Assembly (NCBI RefSeq): GCF_000016785.1
Contig: NC_009486.1
Coordinates: 1,116,001-1,180,000, forward strand
DNA from: Thermotoga petrophila RKU-1
Lineage (GTDB): Bacteria; Thermotogota; Thermotogae; Thermotogales; Thermotogaceae
DNA length: 64,000 bases
Direction of reading: 5' to 3'
Below are positions 8,643 through 17,000 of the stretch, piece by piece. The notes beneath the pieces were generated by a model. That model worked only from the letters and a program-made list of their open reading frames with translations, was not told the DNA's origin and did no database searches. Made by a program: the position numbers and the translations under genes. Each line of letters begins with the position of its first letter. Within the stretch, counting starts at the first letter, position 1.

Positions 8643-10826
8643 TCAGCTTTTTCTTGAGAGAAGATCCACAAACTGGAGGATTACATTCAAGGCGTTTTCA
8701 CCGAGGTGATCTATGTTCTCTCTCATGAGATTTGCCACTCTTTTGTCTTCGTCTTTGTTCTCCCTTGCTTCTATGTAGGCGAGGAAGGCTTTGTTCAGAG
8801 GAGACTCTTCTCTTGTGAGATTCAAAGCCTTTCTAATGACACTTCTGTCCACTTTGTCTGCTATTTCCTTCAACTCTTGATAAAAGTTGTACATTTCGAA
8901 GAAGGTGTTCCACTTTACCGCATAGTAGTTTCTGTTCGAAAATGCTATGCTGTTCTTTCCGGATCTCTTGGCAGCGCTTTCGGCTCTTTCAGACATTTCT
9001 CTTATGAGGCTCATACTCGTTTTCTCATCGGTGATCACGTATCCCGCGGAGAACGTCATGAAGTCGTTCGCTGTGAATCTTCCAAACGCCTCTCTCAACT
9101 CTTTTGCCACATCCAGAACATCATTCCATCCACCAACCAGATAGAGATCGTCTCCGCCAGAATAGATCACCATAACGTTCTTTCTTTCAACAATGCTCTC
9201 TACTCTTTCTTTGAAGAAAAAGCTCATGAGCCTTGAGAGGGTGCTGTATCTGGAAAGGGTCTTTTTCTTTAAGCCCTTGAGAAAGATCTTTCCAAGGTTG
9301 TCAACGTCAACAAGGAGGCTCGCTATTTTTTTGCCAGGTGCTTTTTCTGCGATTTTCTCGAACTCCTGTTCTTCGAAATACGTCACCACCTGTATTCTTC
9401 TGACGTTCTTTTCTTTTTCCGAGAATTCGTATATCCTTCTCAACTTGTAGCTGAAACCCTCTCCCGGTTCTCTCGAGAAATCGAATTTTCTCTTAAAAAT
9501 CTCGAACTTTCCATTCTTTCTTTCAGCAAGATACACGTGAGATTTTATGAGAAGGTCTTTTCCAAGCTCGTACATTTCCTTGCAAAAATCACAGGCGATT
9601 TCTTCTTCTCCTTCTCGAATGGAAAAGAGCCTGTCCACTCTGTTTCCACAGATTTTGCAGGTGTGGTTTCCCTTCTCCTGGATCAGATTCAAATCATCGG
9701 GGAAGATCGCTTCGAGGTCTTTTTCCGTGTACATTCTGTATTTTCTTTCGTTCAACTTTTCACCGATCTTCTTGAAAACCTCGGACATGTCTTCCACGTC
9801 TTTCACCGAAAATTCAACAGATTCGATCACAAGGTGGAGTGAAAGACCCCTATTTCTGAACCATTCGTTCAGCTCGTTTCTGATCTCTTCGAGGGCTTTC
9901 TTCACCTTCTCTGTGTTGGACAGAACAAGGTGGAAATGTCCTCCTCCTATGAAGTGAACGTTTGTCCTGTAAAAGCCTGTTTTATCAAGAATCTCATCCA
10001 CAACGACTTCCTGGAGAATTTCTATGAAGAAACTCCTTCCTCTGTAGGATCTGAGAGCTCCTTTTGAAGAGACGTTGGCAATAAAATTCTGTATCCCGGA
10101 GACATCTCCCCCAACAAGTAGGAAGGGTTTCACGTTGGAATTCTCAAAGTGTGATTTCATCTCCTGGTAGGATTCAAATTTGAGGTCGTTTTCCTTTGCG
10201 TAGTCATAGAGCGAGAGAGCAAGCATAGCCGTGACCTTCAGATGGTCGTAGAGCGATATATCCATGTCTCCTTCCACTCTTGTTTCCTGAGGAATGAACG
10301 AGAAGTACTTGTAAGTGAGAAAATTCACATCATCTGGTGTGGGAAAAATCTCCTGAACGTCTTCTGGTGTGGGAGAAATCTTCTGAGCGTCTTCGACAAA
10401 TCTCCTGTAGAGATCCTCGTAGGTTTTCTGATCTTCTTTCATGTCCTTTACCGCTTCCACCACTTCGTTGGCTGGTTTCGCAGGAAAGTAAGTGACGTTT
10501 CTGGAAGATTCCCCCTCCGGGATCTTTGAGAGGAGGTTGTCCATTCTTCGAAGTTCTTCAAACTTCTGACCTTCGGTCATTCTTTCTTTGCTCGAGAGGT
10601 TGTCTGCGAAGCACACGTACCAAACCTTTTCGTTTTCCAAACTTTTTTTCAGAAGATCCTTTTCATGATGGTAGTGAATGTAATCCTGAATTACAGCGAA
10701 TTTCTTCACTTTGTTTGTAAAATCGTATCCGGCAATCTGATGTCTTCTGTCATCCCCCGCCCTTCTTACGACCTTTCCTATGTCGTGCAGGAGAGCCCCA
10801 ACAACAAGCTCTTCTCTGTCTTTCAA
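8643..10826 (-). CDS. cas10: Cas10 (Csm1), HD nuclease and cyclic oligoadenylate synthase
   Basis: A 727-residue Csm1. It starts at the TTG at 10824-10826: GGAGGTGA lies seven bases upstream, while an upstream in-frame TTG (10850) has no site. Domains: HD nuclease with ALLHDIGK (H14-D15), the residues that cut single-stranded DNA; a first cyclase-like Palm domain; a four-cysteine zinc site (CKIC at about 390-393, CDFC at about 412-415); and an active second Palm domain with IYSGGDDLYLV (GGDD about 557-560), which makes cyclic oligoadenylates. Both activities look intact. An in-frame 30-bp tandem duplication (10327-10386) gives ISPTPEDVQ/IFPTPDDVN in the linker near residue 150. It should activate the CARF protein encoded just upstream. 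Confidence 0.95.
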   Translation of the reverse strand: MKDREELVVGALLHDIGKVVRRAGDDRRHQIAGYDFTNKVKKFAVIQDYIHYHHEKDLLKKSLENEKVWYVCFADNLSSKERMTEGQKFEELRRMDNLLSKIPEGESSRNVTYFPAKPANEVVEAVKDMKEDQKTYEDLYRRFVEDAQKISPTPEDVQEIFPTPDDVNFLTYKYFSFIPQETRVEGDMDISLYDHLKVTAMLALSLYDYAKENDLKFESYQEMKSHFENSNVKPFLLVGGDVSGIQNFIANVSSKGALRSYRGRSFFIEILQEVVVDEILDKTGFYRTNVHFIGGGHFHLVLSNTEKVKKALEEIRNELNEWFRNRGLSLHLVIESVEFSVKDVEDMSEVFKKIGEKLNERKYRMYTEKDLEAIFPDDLNLIQEKGNHTCKICGNRVDRLFSIREGEEEIACDFCKEMYELGKDLLIKSHVYLAERKNGKFEIFKRKFDFSREPGEGFSYKLRRIYEFSEKEKNVRRIQVVTYFEEQEFEKIAEKAPGKKIASLLVDVDNLGKIFLKGLKKKTLSRYSTLSRLMSFFFKERVESIVERKNVMVIYSGGDDLYLVGGWNDVLDVAKELREAFGRFTANDFMTFSAGYVITDEKTSMSLIREMSERAESAAKRSGKNSIAFSNRNYYAVKWNTFFEMYNFYQELKEIADKVDRSVIRKALNLTREESPLNKAFLAYIEARENKDEDKRVANLMRENIDHLGENALNVILQFVDLLSRKS

Positions 10827-10846
10827 GGAAGATTCACCTCCTTTTC

Positions 10847-12493
10847 TCAATCAAGCTCCAGAATTTCACCCACCACAAAAGGATTCTGCTTTTGTTCTTC
10901 GTAAGTTCTCTTGTCCACAGCCAGGATAGTTTTTACTTTTCTTCCGTATCTAATTTGATTTTTGGCACGCTCGATAACGTACGTAAGAAAAGTGGTTCCA
11001 CCTGTGAGATTGACGATCACTTCATCCACGTCAGAAAGATGTTCTTTGATTTCGGATACTACTCGATCTATTTCACTTACACCCATAAAAGGGTCTTCGA
11101 GAAGGATTACCCTAAATTCACCCTTGAATTCAGCTTTCTCCAGAATTTCTGAAAGAATAGCTTTTCCCTGTTTTGAAGTTATAACCAGGAGTAGATCAGG
11201 TGAAATTTTTTTCAGAACGGTGTATAAAGCACCTTTTGTCGTACCGAGAGGAGTGAGAAGAGCTCTTTTTCTGTTTCGCTGAGTTTTTCTCGCAGACTCC
11301 AGAAGTTGTTCCGGTGGGGTTTGAACAAGCACTTTCAGGTGATCTTCTATCTTTTTCAAGGAGGGAAGCTGGAGTTTGTTGAATCCGAAATGAGCAACAT
11401 GATTTCTTGCCTGAAGGATGGTATCATAACCAAACGTTGAAATGCTCACAGACTCTCTAACATTTCTATCCAAGAAATCACTCTTCTCCCCTCCAGACAT
11501 CAAATAGACATTTATAAGATATTCTCTTGCCAAACGAAGAGCCATACCTAAATCTCCTGTTTGAAGATAGAAATCCAGTAACTCTTTTTCAGATTCCAAT
11601 TCTTTTTCGCTCAGTTCAAAATTCTCCGATTTCACATGTATAACCCTGTATCTTTTTTCGATCCCATCTAAGAGAGCCGCAATCTCTGGAACAAAAACCT
11701 CCGTCTCCTCTCTTATTCTTGCTTTATTTCTATCAATAAAATTGAAGAAATTGGTTAAATTCTTCCTTATGGCTACTATGGATCCAAGACGTATAGAAGA
11801 CGAAAGATCCTGAAGTTTTTGAGACATAGAACCAAGTAGCTTTGGTTTTTTCGAACTTTGACTTCCCCTGTATATTTCTTCATTTCTCTTTTTTATCAAA
11901 TCAGCGAGTTCTTTCGCATATCCATACTCTTTGAACAATCGAACAGCATATATCCATGATGTAGCTTTAGTTAGTGGGGTCAAATCTTCGCACTCTGTTA
12001 CTTTTGTTTCTTTATTGTACTTGCCGTAAACTACACTCACATTAACATCTTTGGCCTCTTTAAGGTACAGGGCTACTACACTTGCCATCAATGGAATACT
12101 TCTGAACGAATGAGTAACATCCAGTATAACTCTGTCCCCTTTTTCCAAATTTTCCACAAGGTTTCTTACAAGGAAATTCATCAAGTTACTTGAAGATTCT
12201 CCTCCCGGTATTTCAAAATCTTTAATATTTGATCTCAAAAATCTTCTACACTCATCCCACGTTTTGCTTTCTTTCACGGTTTTTGTTAGGAAGAATATTG
12301 TTTCAACTTGTTTTCCTATATGATTCAGATATTCAATTAATGCTAGTGGGAAAATCGATTGTCGAACACAAAAAATATCCTGGGAGCCATCATTTTTTAC
12401 ACACCCATCTAAAAGATTCCCATTAATTTTAATTTCGCTTTCTTCATACTTACCCAGGCCAAGAAATGTAACCAGTTTTACAACTTCGCCCAT
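10847..12493 (-). CDS. CARF-HEPN-CARF ancillary effector (Csx1/Csx2, TM1812-type)
   Basis: A 548-residue protein with three visible parts. Residues 1 to about 190 are a Csx2/TM1812-type CARF domain with ILDVTHSFRS (D125, H128), the DxTH ligand-binding motif. Residues about 190-395 are helical and carry RNHVAH (R363-x4-H368), the HEPN ribonuclease motif. Residues about 408-548 form a second, different Rossmann-like domain starting LLTPLGTTKGAL and containing VNLTGGTTF (about 495-501), the pattern of Csm6/Card1-type CARF domains. Most Csx1 proteins have only one CARF domain. Start chosen at the ATG at 12491-12493, which follows AGAGGTGA; an ATG five codons earlier overlaps the cas6 stop. It should be an RNase triggered by the cyclic oligoadenylate made by Cas10. 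The extra domain could sense a second ligand or degrade the signal. Confidence 0.88.
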   Translation of the reverse strand: MGEVVKLVTFLGLGKYEESEIKINGNLLDGCVKNDGSQDIFCVRQSIFPLALIEYLNHIGKQVETIFFLTKTVKESKTWDECRRFLRSNIKDFEIPGGESSSNLMNFLVRNLVENLEKGDRVILDVTHSFRSIPLMASVVALYLKEAKDVNVSVVYGKYNKETKVTECEDLTPLTKATSWIYAVRLFKEYGYAKELADLIKKRNEEIYRGSQSSKKPKLLGSMSQKLQDLSSSIRLGSIVAIRKNLTNFFNFIDRNKARIREETEVFVPEIAALLDGIEKRYRVIHVKSENFELSEKELESEKELLDFYLQTGDLGMALRLAREYLINVYLMSGGEKSDFLDRNVRESVSISTFGYDTILQARNHVAHFGFNKLQLPSLKKIEDHLKVLVQTPPEQLLESARKTQRNRKRALLTPLGTTKGALYTVLKKISPDLLLVITSKQGKAILSEILEKAEFKGEFRVILLEDPFMGVSEIDRVVSEIKEHLSDVDEVIVNLTGGTTFLTYVIERAKNQIRYGRKVKTILAVDKRTYEEQKQNPFVVGEILELD

Positions 12494-12497
12494 CTTT

Positions 12498-13250
12498 TCA
12501 CCTCTCATATTTTTTCAAGGCTACCATTCCGAATCCCATGCTATTTTTCTCTCCAAAACCCGCTTCATAGCCGATCTCTACAAGTTTTTTCTCGCCCCTG
12601 ATTTTGAACGGGAAAACCACAGCTCTGACGAACGCGTTTTTCAATTTGATCCTTTTGGTTATCCGCTGACGTGATTTGATGTAATCCCAATCGGGAATGA
12701 CTTCAACAGTGCCTTCTGGTTCTTTTCCGTAAAAAGCCCTGTACTTCTTCACAAGATTCTTTCTGAAAACTTCGTAGAACTCTTCTTCTTCCGGATGAAG
12801 ATACCTGTGGTAAAGCTTTCCGTTGTTTTCTTCTGGTACACTGACCACAAGTGGTGACAGCATGACAAAGTGGTACTCCGACTGATCAGGAAGAGAATTT
12901 TCGATGTCAATGGATTTCACGATGAACTCTGTTTTTTCCACCCTGATCACGGGATCTTCGGAGAGAGAAGAAAACATGTACCTGACGAACTCAATAACTG
13001 GTGATGAGATGTACCACCACCCCTTTCCTGGAAATATTAATATTTTCTCACCGCTGACTCTGGAATTTTCAAAGAAAAGTTGTGAAAAAGTGAAAAACTT
13101 GAACCTCTTCCCATAACCCTTCTCGTGAAGGAATCTGGCAAAGTTTTCATTCTGTGAAGCCAATCTCTTGTAGATGAAAGAAGAAAGAAAATAGTTGTAA
13201 TTCAACGGAATAGTGCTTTCCATCGCCTGAAAAGAAACTTTCAATCTCAT
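12498..13250 (-). CDS. cas6: Cas6 endoribonuclease heading the type III-A operon
   Basis: A 250-residue Cas6. It has the typical opening (MRLKVSFQAMESTIPLNYNY, followed by FLSSFIYKRL), an HP-containing middle and the glycine-rich C-terminal loop GFGEKNSMGFGMVALKK. It cleaves repeat RNA to make crRNAs for the Csm complex. ATG start with GGGGG eight bases upstream. It is the first gene of the operon. Its sequence is clearly different from the Cas6 at 1624-2349, so two Cas6 types coexist with a single repeat family. Confidence 0.92.
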   Translation of the reverse strand: MRLKVSFQAMESTIPLNYNYFLSSFIYKRLASQNENFARFLHEKGYGKRFKFFTFSQLFFENSRVSGEKILIFPGKGWWYISSPVIEFVRYMFSSLSEDPVIRVEKTEFIVKSIDIENSLPDQSEYHFVMLSPLVVSVPEENNGKLYHRYLHPEEEEFYEVFRKNLVKKYRAFYGKEPEGTVEVIPDWDYIKSRQRITKRIKLKNAFVRAVVFPFKIRGEKKLVEIGYEAGFGEKNSMGFGMVALKKYER

Positions 13251-13275
13251 ACTGTTTCCCCCTTGAATGTCTTTG

Positions 13276-13289
13276 TGATAATTTTATCA
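13276..13289 (-). promoter_or_regulatory. Palindrome in the csm operon promoter region
   Basis: TGATAATTTTATCA is a perfect 6-bp inverted repeat with a 2-base centre, 26 bases upstream of cas6. On the reverse strand it contains TAAAAT, a possible -10 element. I see no convincing -35. It may be an operator or simply AT-rich promoter sequence. Confidence 0.35.
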
Positions 13290-13397
13290 TTAAAATTTTC
13301 TTTGCATACTATCCTTTTTTTTCTTTGAATAGTCATTATCGATGATCTTTCTGATTTAATGGTCAAGAAAAATTCCCCAAACTCTGCAATTTTTTGT

Positions 13398-13427
13398 TTG
13401 ACCAAATATATGCAAAAAGTATATAAT
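13398..13427 (+). promoter_or_regulatory. Promoter for the peptide-ferredoxin-NifX operon
   Basis: TTGACC (13398-13403), 18-bp spacer, TATAAT (13422-13427). Transcription should start near 13434, so the SD of the tiny peptide gene would lie at the very 5' end of the mRNA. The -35 is half of an inverted repeat: TGGTCAA at 13360-13366 and TTGACCA at 13398-13404. Confidence 0.7.
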
Positions 13428-13445
13428 TTCCCTGAGGTGAGAGTC

Positions 13446-13484
13446 GTGAGAAAGGTCTGTCAGTGCTGGTGGTGCGGGTATTGA
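13446..13484 (+). CDS. 12-residue Cys/Trp peptide (possible leader peptide)
   Basis: A GTG-started frame encoding MRKVCQCWWCGY and then a stop. GAGGTGA lies six bases upstream, directly after a strong promoter. Three of 12 residues are cysteine and two are adjacent tryptophans. It ends 48 bases before the ferredoxin gene, and the two share the promoter. It could be a regulatory leader peptide sensing Cys or Trp supply or metal status, a metal- or cluster-binding micropeptide, or a chance frame. The SD and start quality argue against chance; function is unknown. Confidence 0.5.
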   Translation: MRKVCQCWWCGY

Positions 13485-13532
13485 TGTCCCCTTCCCTTAC
13501 CACGAAGAAGAACAAAACGGGGAGGGAAGACT

Positions 13533-13952
13533 ATGGCAGAGGCAAAGAACGCTCCGTTGATTGGAAAGGATGCCCTTGGTCGAGAAGTTCGTGATCTTTC
13601 TAAAGTCCCATGGTGGGGCGTGGACAGGAAAGAAATAGAGTGGTACCCAACCATCGATTACGATAAATGTGTGACATGTGGAATCTGCTTTGTAACCTGC
13701 GGAAGACGAGTGTTCGACTTCGACAAAAAAGAGGGAAAAGTGATAGTGGCGCGTCCTTACAACTGTATGGTCGCGTGTCAGACGTGCATGAACCTTTGTC
13801 CAACAGGAGCGATAAGTTTCCCCGATGCTTCCTATATAAAAAAGCTGGTTGCGCAGAACAAAATTGTGAAGAAAGCCTTTGAGATAATAAAGCCTCTCCT
13901 GGCCGAAGATCATCTGTCACCAAAGGAAACGGAAACCAAACCCGAACCCTGA
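13533..13952 (+). CDS. Ferredoxin-like protein with two [4Fe-4S] motifs
   Basis: A 139-residue protein. After a 40-residue N-terminal extension ([13 protein letters not shown]) come two cysteine clusters: [11 protein letters not shown] near residues 46-56 and [13 protein letters not shown] near residues 78-90, followed by TGAISFPD. The first cluster ends CGRRV where many ferredoxins have CP. It is probably a cytoplasmic electron carrier or the partner of the NifX-like protein encoded 14 bases downstream. SD GGGGAGGG precedes the ATG. It is co-transcribed with the tiny peptide upstream. Confidence 0.85.
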   Translation: MAEAKNAPLIGKDALGREVRDLSKVPWWGVDRKEIEWYPTIDYDKCVTCGICFVTCGRRVFDFDKKEGKVIVARPYNCMVACQTCMNLCPTGAISFPDASYIKKLVAQNKIVKKAFEIIKPLLAEDHLSPKETETKPEP

Positions 13953-13966
13953 GAGGAGGTGAGACA

Positions 13967-14341
13967 ATGATCATAGCCATTCCCGTCTCCGAAAACAGAG
14001 GAAAAGATTCTCCCATATCGGAACACTTCGGTAGGGCACCGTATTTCGCATTCGTGAAGGTGAAGGACAACACGATAGTGGATATCAGTGTTGAAGAAAA
14101 CCCTCTTGCACAGGATCATGTTCACGGTGCTGTCCCAAATTTTGTGAAAGAAAAAGGAGCGGAGCTGGTGATAGTGAGAGGTATCGGAAGAAGAGCCATC
14201 GCTGCCTTCGAAGCCATGGGTGTAAAAGTGATAAGGGGTGCATCTGGAACGGTGAAAGAAGTGGTGAACCAGTATCTCTCAGGACAACTGAAAGATTCAG
14301 ACTACGAAGTTCACGATCATCACCACCACGAACATCACTGA
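13967..14341 (+). CDS. NifX/NifB-C-terminal-like metal cofactor protein (Fe-Mo cofactor family)
   Basis: A 124-residue member of the dinitrogenase iron-molybdenum cofactor family (as T. maritima TM1816, from memory). Family features: IAIPVSEN at the start, [14 protein letters not shown] near residue 18, and [25 protein letters not shown] in the middle. These proteins bind metal clusters. A histidine-rich tail (HDHHHHEHH) adds a likely metal site. No nitrogenase genes are in the window, so a role in nitrogen fixation is unlikely; handling of another Fe-S or metal cofactor is more plausible. AGGAGGTGAGACA precedes the ATG. Transcription ends at the hairpin just downstream. Confidence 0.88.
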   Translation: MIIAIPVSENRGKDSPISEHFGRAPYFAFVKVKDNTIVDISVEENPLAQDHVHGAVPNFVKEKGAELVIVRGIGRRAIAAFEAMGVKVIRGASGTVKEVVNQYLSGQLKDSDYEVHDHHHHEHH

Positions 14342-14348
14342 AAAACAA

Positions 14349-14372
14349 AGAGGGGCTTTGGCCCCTCTTTTT
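14349..14372. terminator. Rho-independent terminator between nifX-like gene and valS
   Basis: Stem AGAGGGGC/GCCCCTCT with a four-base loop, followed by Ts on the forward strand and, reading in reverse, by a T-containing tract. The two genes converge here, so it may serve both. Confidence 0.85.
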
Positions 14373-16969
14373 CATTCTAGATCTCTGAGGATGGATTCGA
14401 GCCTTGCGAGACGTTCCCTGTTGGTGTTGAGTTTTTCTTTCGTTTCTTCGACCACTTCCTCAGGTGCCTTTTCGACAAAGTCTTTGTTTGCGAGTTTCTT
14501 CTCCAGACGATCTATTTCTTTCTGGATCTTCTCCATGATCTGTTTCAATCTCTCTTTTTCCTTTTCGAAATCTATGAGCCCTCCAAGATCCACGTAGGCC
14601 TCTATTTCCTCTTCAACGTAGGCTGTTGCAGTCTTCGGCGGTTTTTCGTTCACGAAACTGACTTCTTCTATGTTTCCGAGAGTCTTGAGAAGGAGCTCTT
14701 CTTCTTCCGTGACTTCGTAGCCCTTGATGTACACCTTCACTCTCTGAGACTGCGGCAGATTCATCTCGGCCCTCACGTTCCTAACACCGCGCACCATGTT
14801 CATGAGTCTGGTGAATTCCTTCTCCGCGGTTTCATCGATGAGTTCTCTTTCGATCTCTGGCCACTTCGCTATCGTTATGGATTCACCAGCCACGGGGAGT
14901 TTCTGCCAGAGCTCTTCTGTGAGGAACGGCATGAACGGGTGAAGGAGTCTCAAGGACGCATCCAGCACCTTCACAAGCACCGTCTGAACAAGGTTCCTCT
15001 CTTCGGTCTTCAACCTCGGCTTTGAAGCCTCTATGTACCAATCACAGAAATCATCCCAGAAGAAGTTGTAAATGGTCCTTGCTGCGATGTTGAAATCGTA
15101 GTTCTCGAGAGCGTTTGTGACCTCTTCCACCGTTTTGTTGAGTCTCGTGAGAATCCATTTGTCAACCGTCTTGAGGTTTTCGAGAGGTACCTCTTTGTAA
15201 TCTTCAAGGTTCATCAAAACAAACCTCGTGGCGTTCCATATCTTGTTCGCGAACTTCTTGTAGGCGTCGAAGTACCTCGGATCGAGCTTTATGTCCCTTC
15301 CCTGAGCGGCGAGTATTGCGAGGGTGAACCTCATCGGATCGGCACCGTACTCGTCTATCACCTCGAGGGGATCGATGCCGTTTCCGAGAGATTTGCTCAT
15401 CTTCCTTCCGTATTTGTCCCTGACGAGCTGGTGAATGTAGACATGGCTGAAAGGTTTGTCGTTCATGAACTCGTATCCCATCATGATCATTCTCGCGACC
15501 CAGAAGAAGATTATGTCAAAGCCTGTGACGAGAAGGTCTGTTGGATAGTACCTCTTTAGGTCTTCGGTTTCTTCGGGCCAACCGAGAGTCGAAAACGGCC
15601 AGAGTGCAGAGGAGAACCAGGTGTCGAGCACGTCTTCGTCCTGTTTCAGATTCGTGGAGCCGCACTTTTCACACTTTTCCACGTCTTCTTCGGAGACGTT
15701 CAGATGGCCGCAGTCCTGACAGTACCAGACGGGAATCCTGTGGCCCCACCAGAGCTGTCTGGAGATACACCAGTCCCTGATTTCGTACATCCAGTTCAGA
15801 TAGACCTTCGTCCATCTCTCCGGGAAGAACCTTATCTCTCCATTTTCTACGGCCTCAATAGCTCTTTTGGCAAGCGGTTTTGTGGAAACGAACCACTGGT
15901 CGGAAAGCTTCGGTTCTATCACCGTGTCACATCTGTAGCAGTGCCCAACAGAATGAGTGTAATCCTCTATCTTGACGAGAAAGCCCTGTTCTTCAAGATC
16001 CTTCACTATTTTCTCTCTCGCCTCGTACCTGTCCAGTCCTTTGTATTTTCCACCGTTTTCGTTTATCCTCGCGTTGTCATCGAAGATTTCTATCATTGGA
16101 AGGTTGTGTCTTTGAGCTATGAGATAGTCGTTCGGGTCGTGCGCAGGGGTTACCTTCACCGCACCCGTTCCGAACTTCGGGTCAACGTACTTGTCCGCGA
16201 CAACGGGTATTTCTCTTCCAACGAGCGGAAGAATGAGCGTCTTACCGACGAAGTTTTTGTACCTTTCATCCTCCGGGTGAACGGCGACGGCCGTGTCACC
16301 GAGCATCGTCTCGGGTCTTGTGGTTGCCACAACGATGTACTCATCGGAATCTTTGACGGGATACTTCACGTAGTAGAGTTTGGACTTGTGTTCCTTGTGT
16401 TCGACTTCCTCGTCCGAGAGCACCGTTTTACACCTTGGACACCAGTTCACTATGTACTTTCCTCTGTATATCAGACCCTTCCTGTAGAGCTCAACAAACA
16501 CCTTCCTTACGGCTCTGCTAAGCCCCTCGTCCAGTGTGAACCTCTCCCTTGTCCAGTCCACCGAGGCTCCAAGAGCCTTTATCTGTTCTCTTATTTCCCT
16601 CCTGTATTTGTTAGCCCACTCCCAGGTGATCTCAAGGAACTTTTCTCTTCCGATTTCCTCCCTCGTCTTTCCCTGTGTTTGAAGAAGGAACTTTTCCACC
16701 GCGTTCTGCGTAGCGATACCCGCGTGGTCTTCTCCGGGTACCCAGAGGACATCGTACCCTTTCATTCTCTTGTATCTGACCACGATATCCTGGAGAGTTA
16801 TGTTCAGAGCGTGCCCCATGTGGATCCTTCCGGTGATGTTTGGAGGCGGTATCACAATGGAGAATTTCTCTCCGACACCTTTCGGTGTGAAGTAGCCTTT
16901 TTCTTCCCAGTATCTGTACCATTTGGTCTCTATCTCAGCTGGATTGTATCTCGTCGAGAGTTCTGCCAC
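14372..16969 (-). CDS. valS: Valyl-tRNA synthetase
   Basis: An 865-residue class I synthetase that charges tRNA-Val and edits mischarged threonine. Seen: PPPNITGRIHMGHALN near residue 45 (HIGH motif), the CP1 editing region with TTRPETMLGDTAVAVHPED, cysteine pairs CPRC, CYRC and CQDC...CEKC for zinc, and KMSKSLGNG near residue 520 (KMSKS motif). A coiled-coil arm forms the last 70 residues (FEKEKERLKQIMEKIQ...). Start is the GTG at 16967-16969, eight bases after AGGAGG; an upstream in-frame GTG overlaps that site. The gene stands alone on the reverse strand. Confidence 0.96.
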   Translation of the reverse strand: MAELSTRYNPAEIETKWYRYWEEKGYFTPKGVGEKFSIVIPPPNITGRIHMGHALNITLQDIVVRYKRMKGYDVLWVPGEDHAGIATQNAVEKFLLQTQGKTREEIGREKFLEITWEWANKYRREIREQIKALGASVDWTRERFTLDEGLSRAVRKVFVELYRKGLIYRGKYIVNWCPRCKTVLSDEEVEHKEHKSKLYYVKYPVKDSDEYIVVATTRPETMLGDTAVAVHPEDERYKNFVGKTLILPLVGREIPVVADKYVDPKFGTGAVKVTPAHDPNDYLIAQRHNLPMIEIFDDNARINENGGKYKGLDRYEAREKIVKDLEEQGFLVKIEDYTHSVGHCYRCDTVIEPKLSDQWFVSTKPLAKRAIEAVENGEIRFFPERWTKVYLNWMYEIRDWCISRQLWWGHRIPVWYCQDCGHLNVSEEDVEKCEKCGSTNLKQDEDVLDTWFSSALWPFSTLGWPEETEDLKRYYPTDLLVTGFDIIFFWVARMIMMGYEFMNDKPFSHVYIHQLVRDKYGRKMSKSLGNGIDPLEVIDEYGADPMRFTLAILAAQGRDIKLDPRYFDAYKKFANKIWNATRFVLMNLEDYKEVPLENLKTVDKWILTRLNKTVEEVTNALENYDFNIAARTIYNFFWDDFCDWYIEASKPRLKTEERNLVQTVLVKVLDASLRLLHPFMPFLTEELWQKLPVAGESITIAKWPEIERELIDETAEKEFTRLMNMVRGVRNVRAEMNLPQSQRVKVYIKGYEVTEEEELLLKTLGNIEEVSFVNEKPPKTATAYVEEEIEAYVDLGGLIDFEKEKERLKQIMEKIQKEIDRLEKKLANKDFVEKAPEEVVEETKEKLNTNRERLARLESILRDLE

Positions 16970-17000
16970 TCTCAGCACCTCCTTTTCCTGTGATATTTTA

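Noticed and set aside
10847-10850. Cas10 starting at the TTG overlapping the CARF gene stop
   Set aside because: The SD GGAGGTGA lies downstream of it and is correctly spaced for the TTG at 10826.
15704-16993. A 429-codon forward open frame opposite valS
   Set aside because: It mirrors the codon structure of valS on the other strand, has no conserved motif and no SD; valS is unmistakable.
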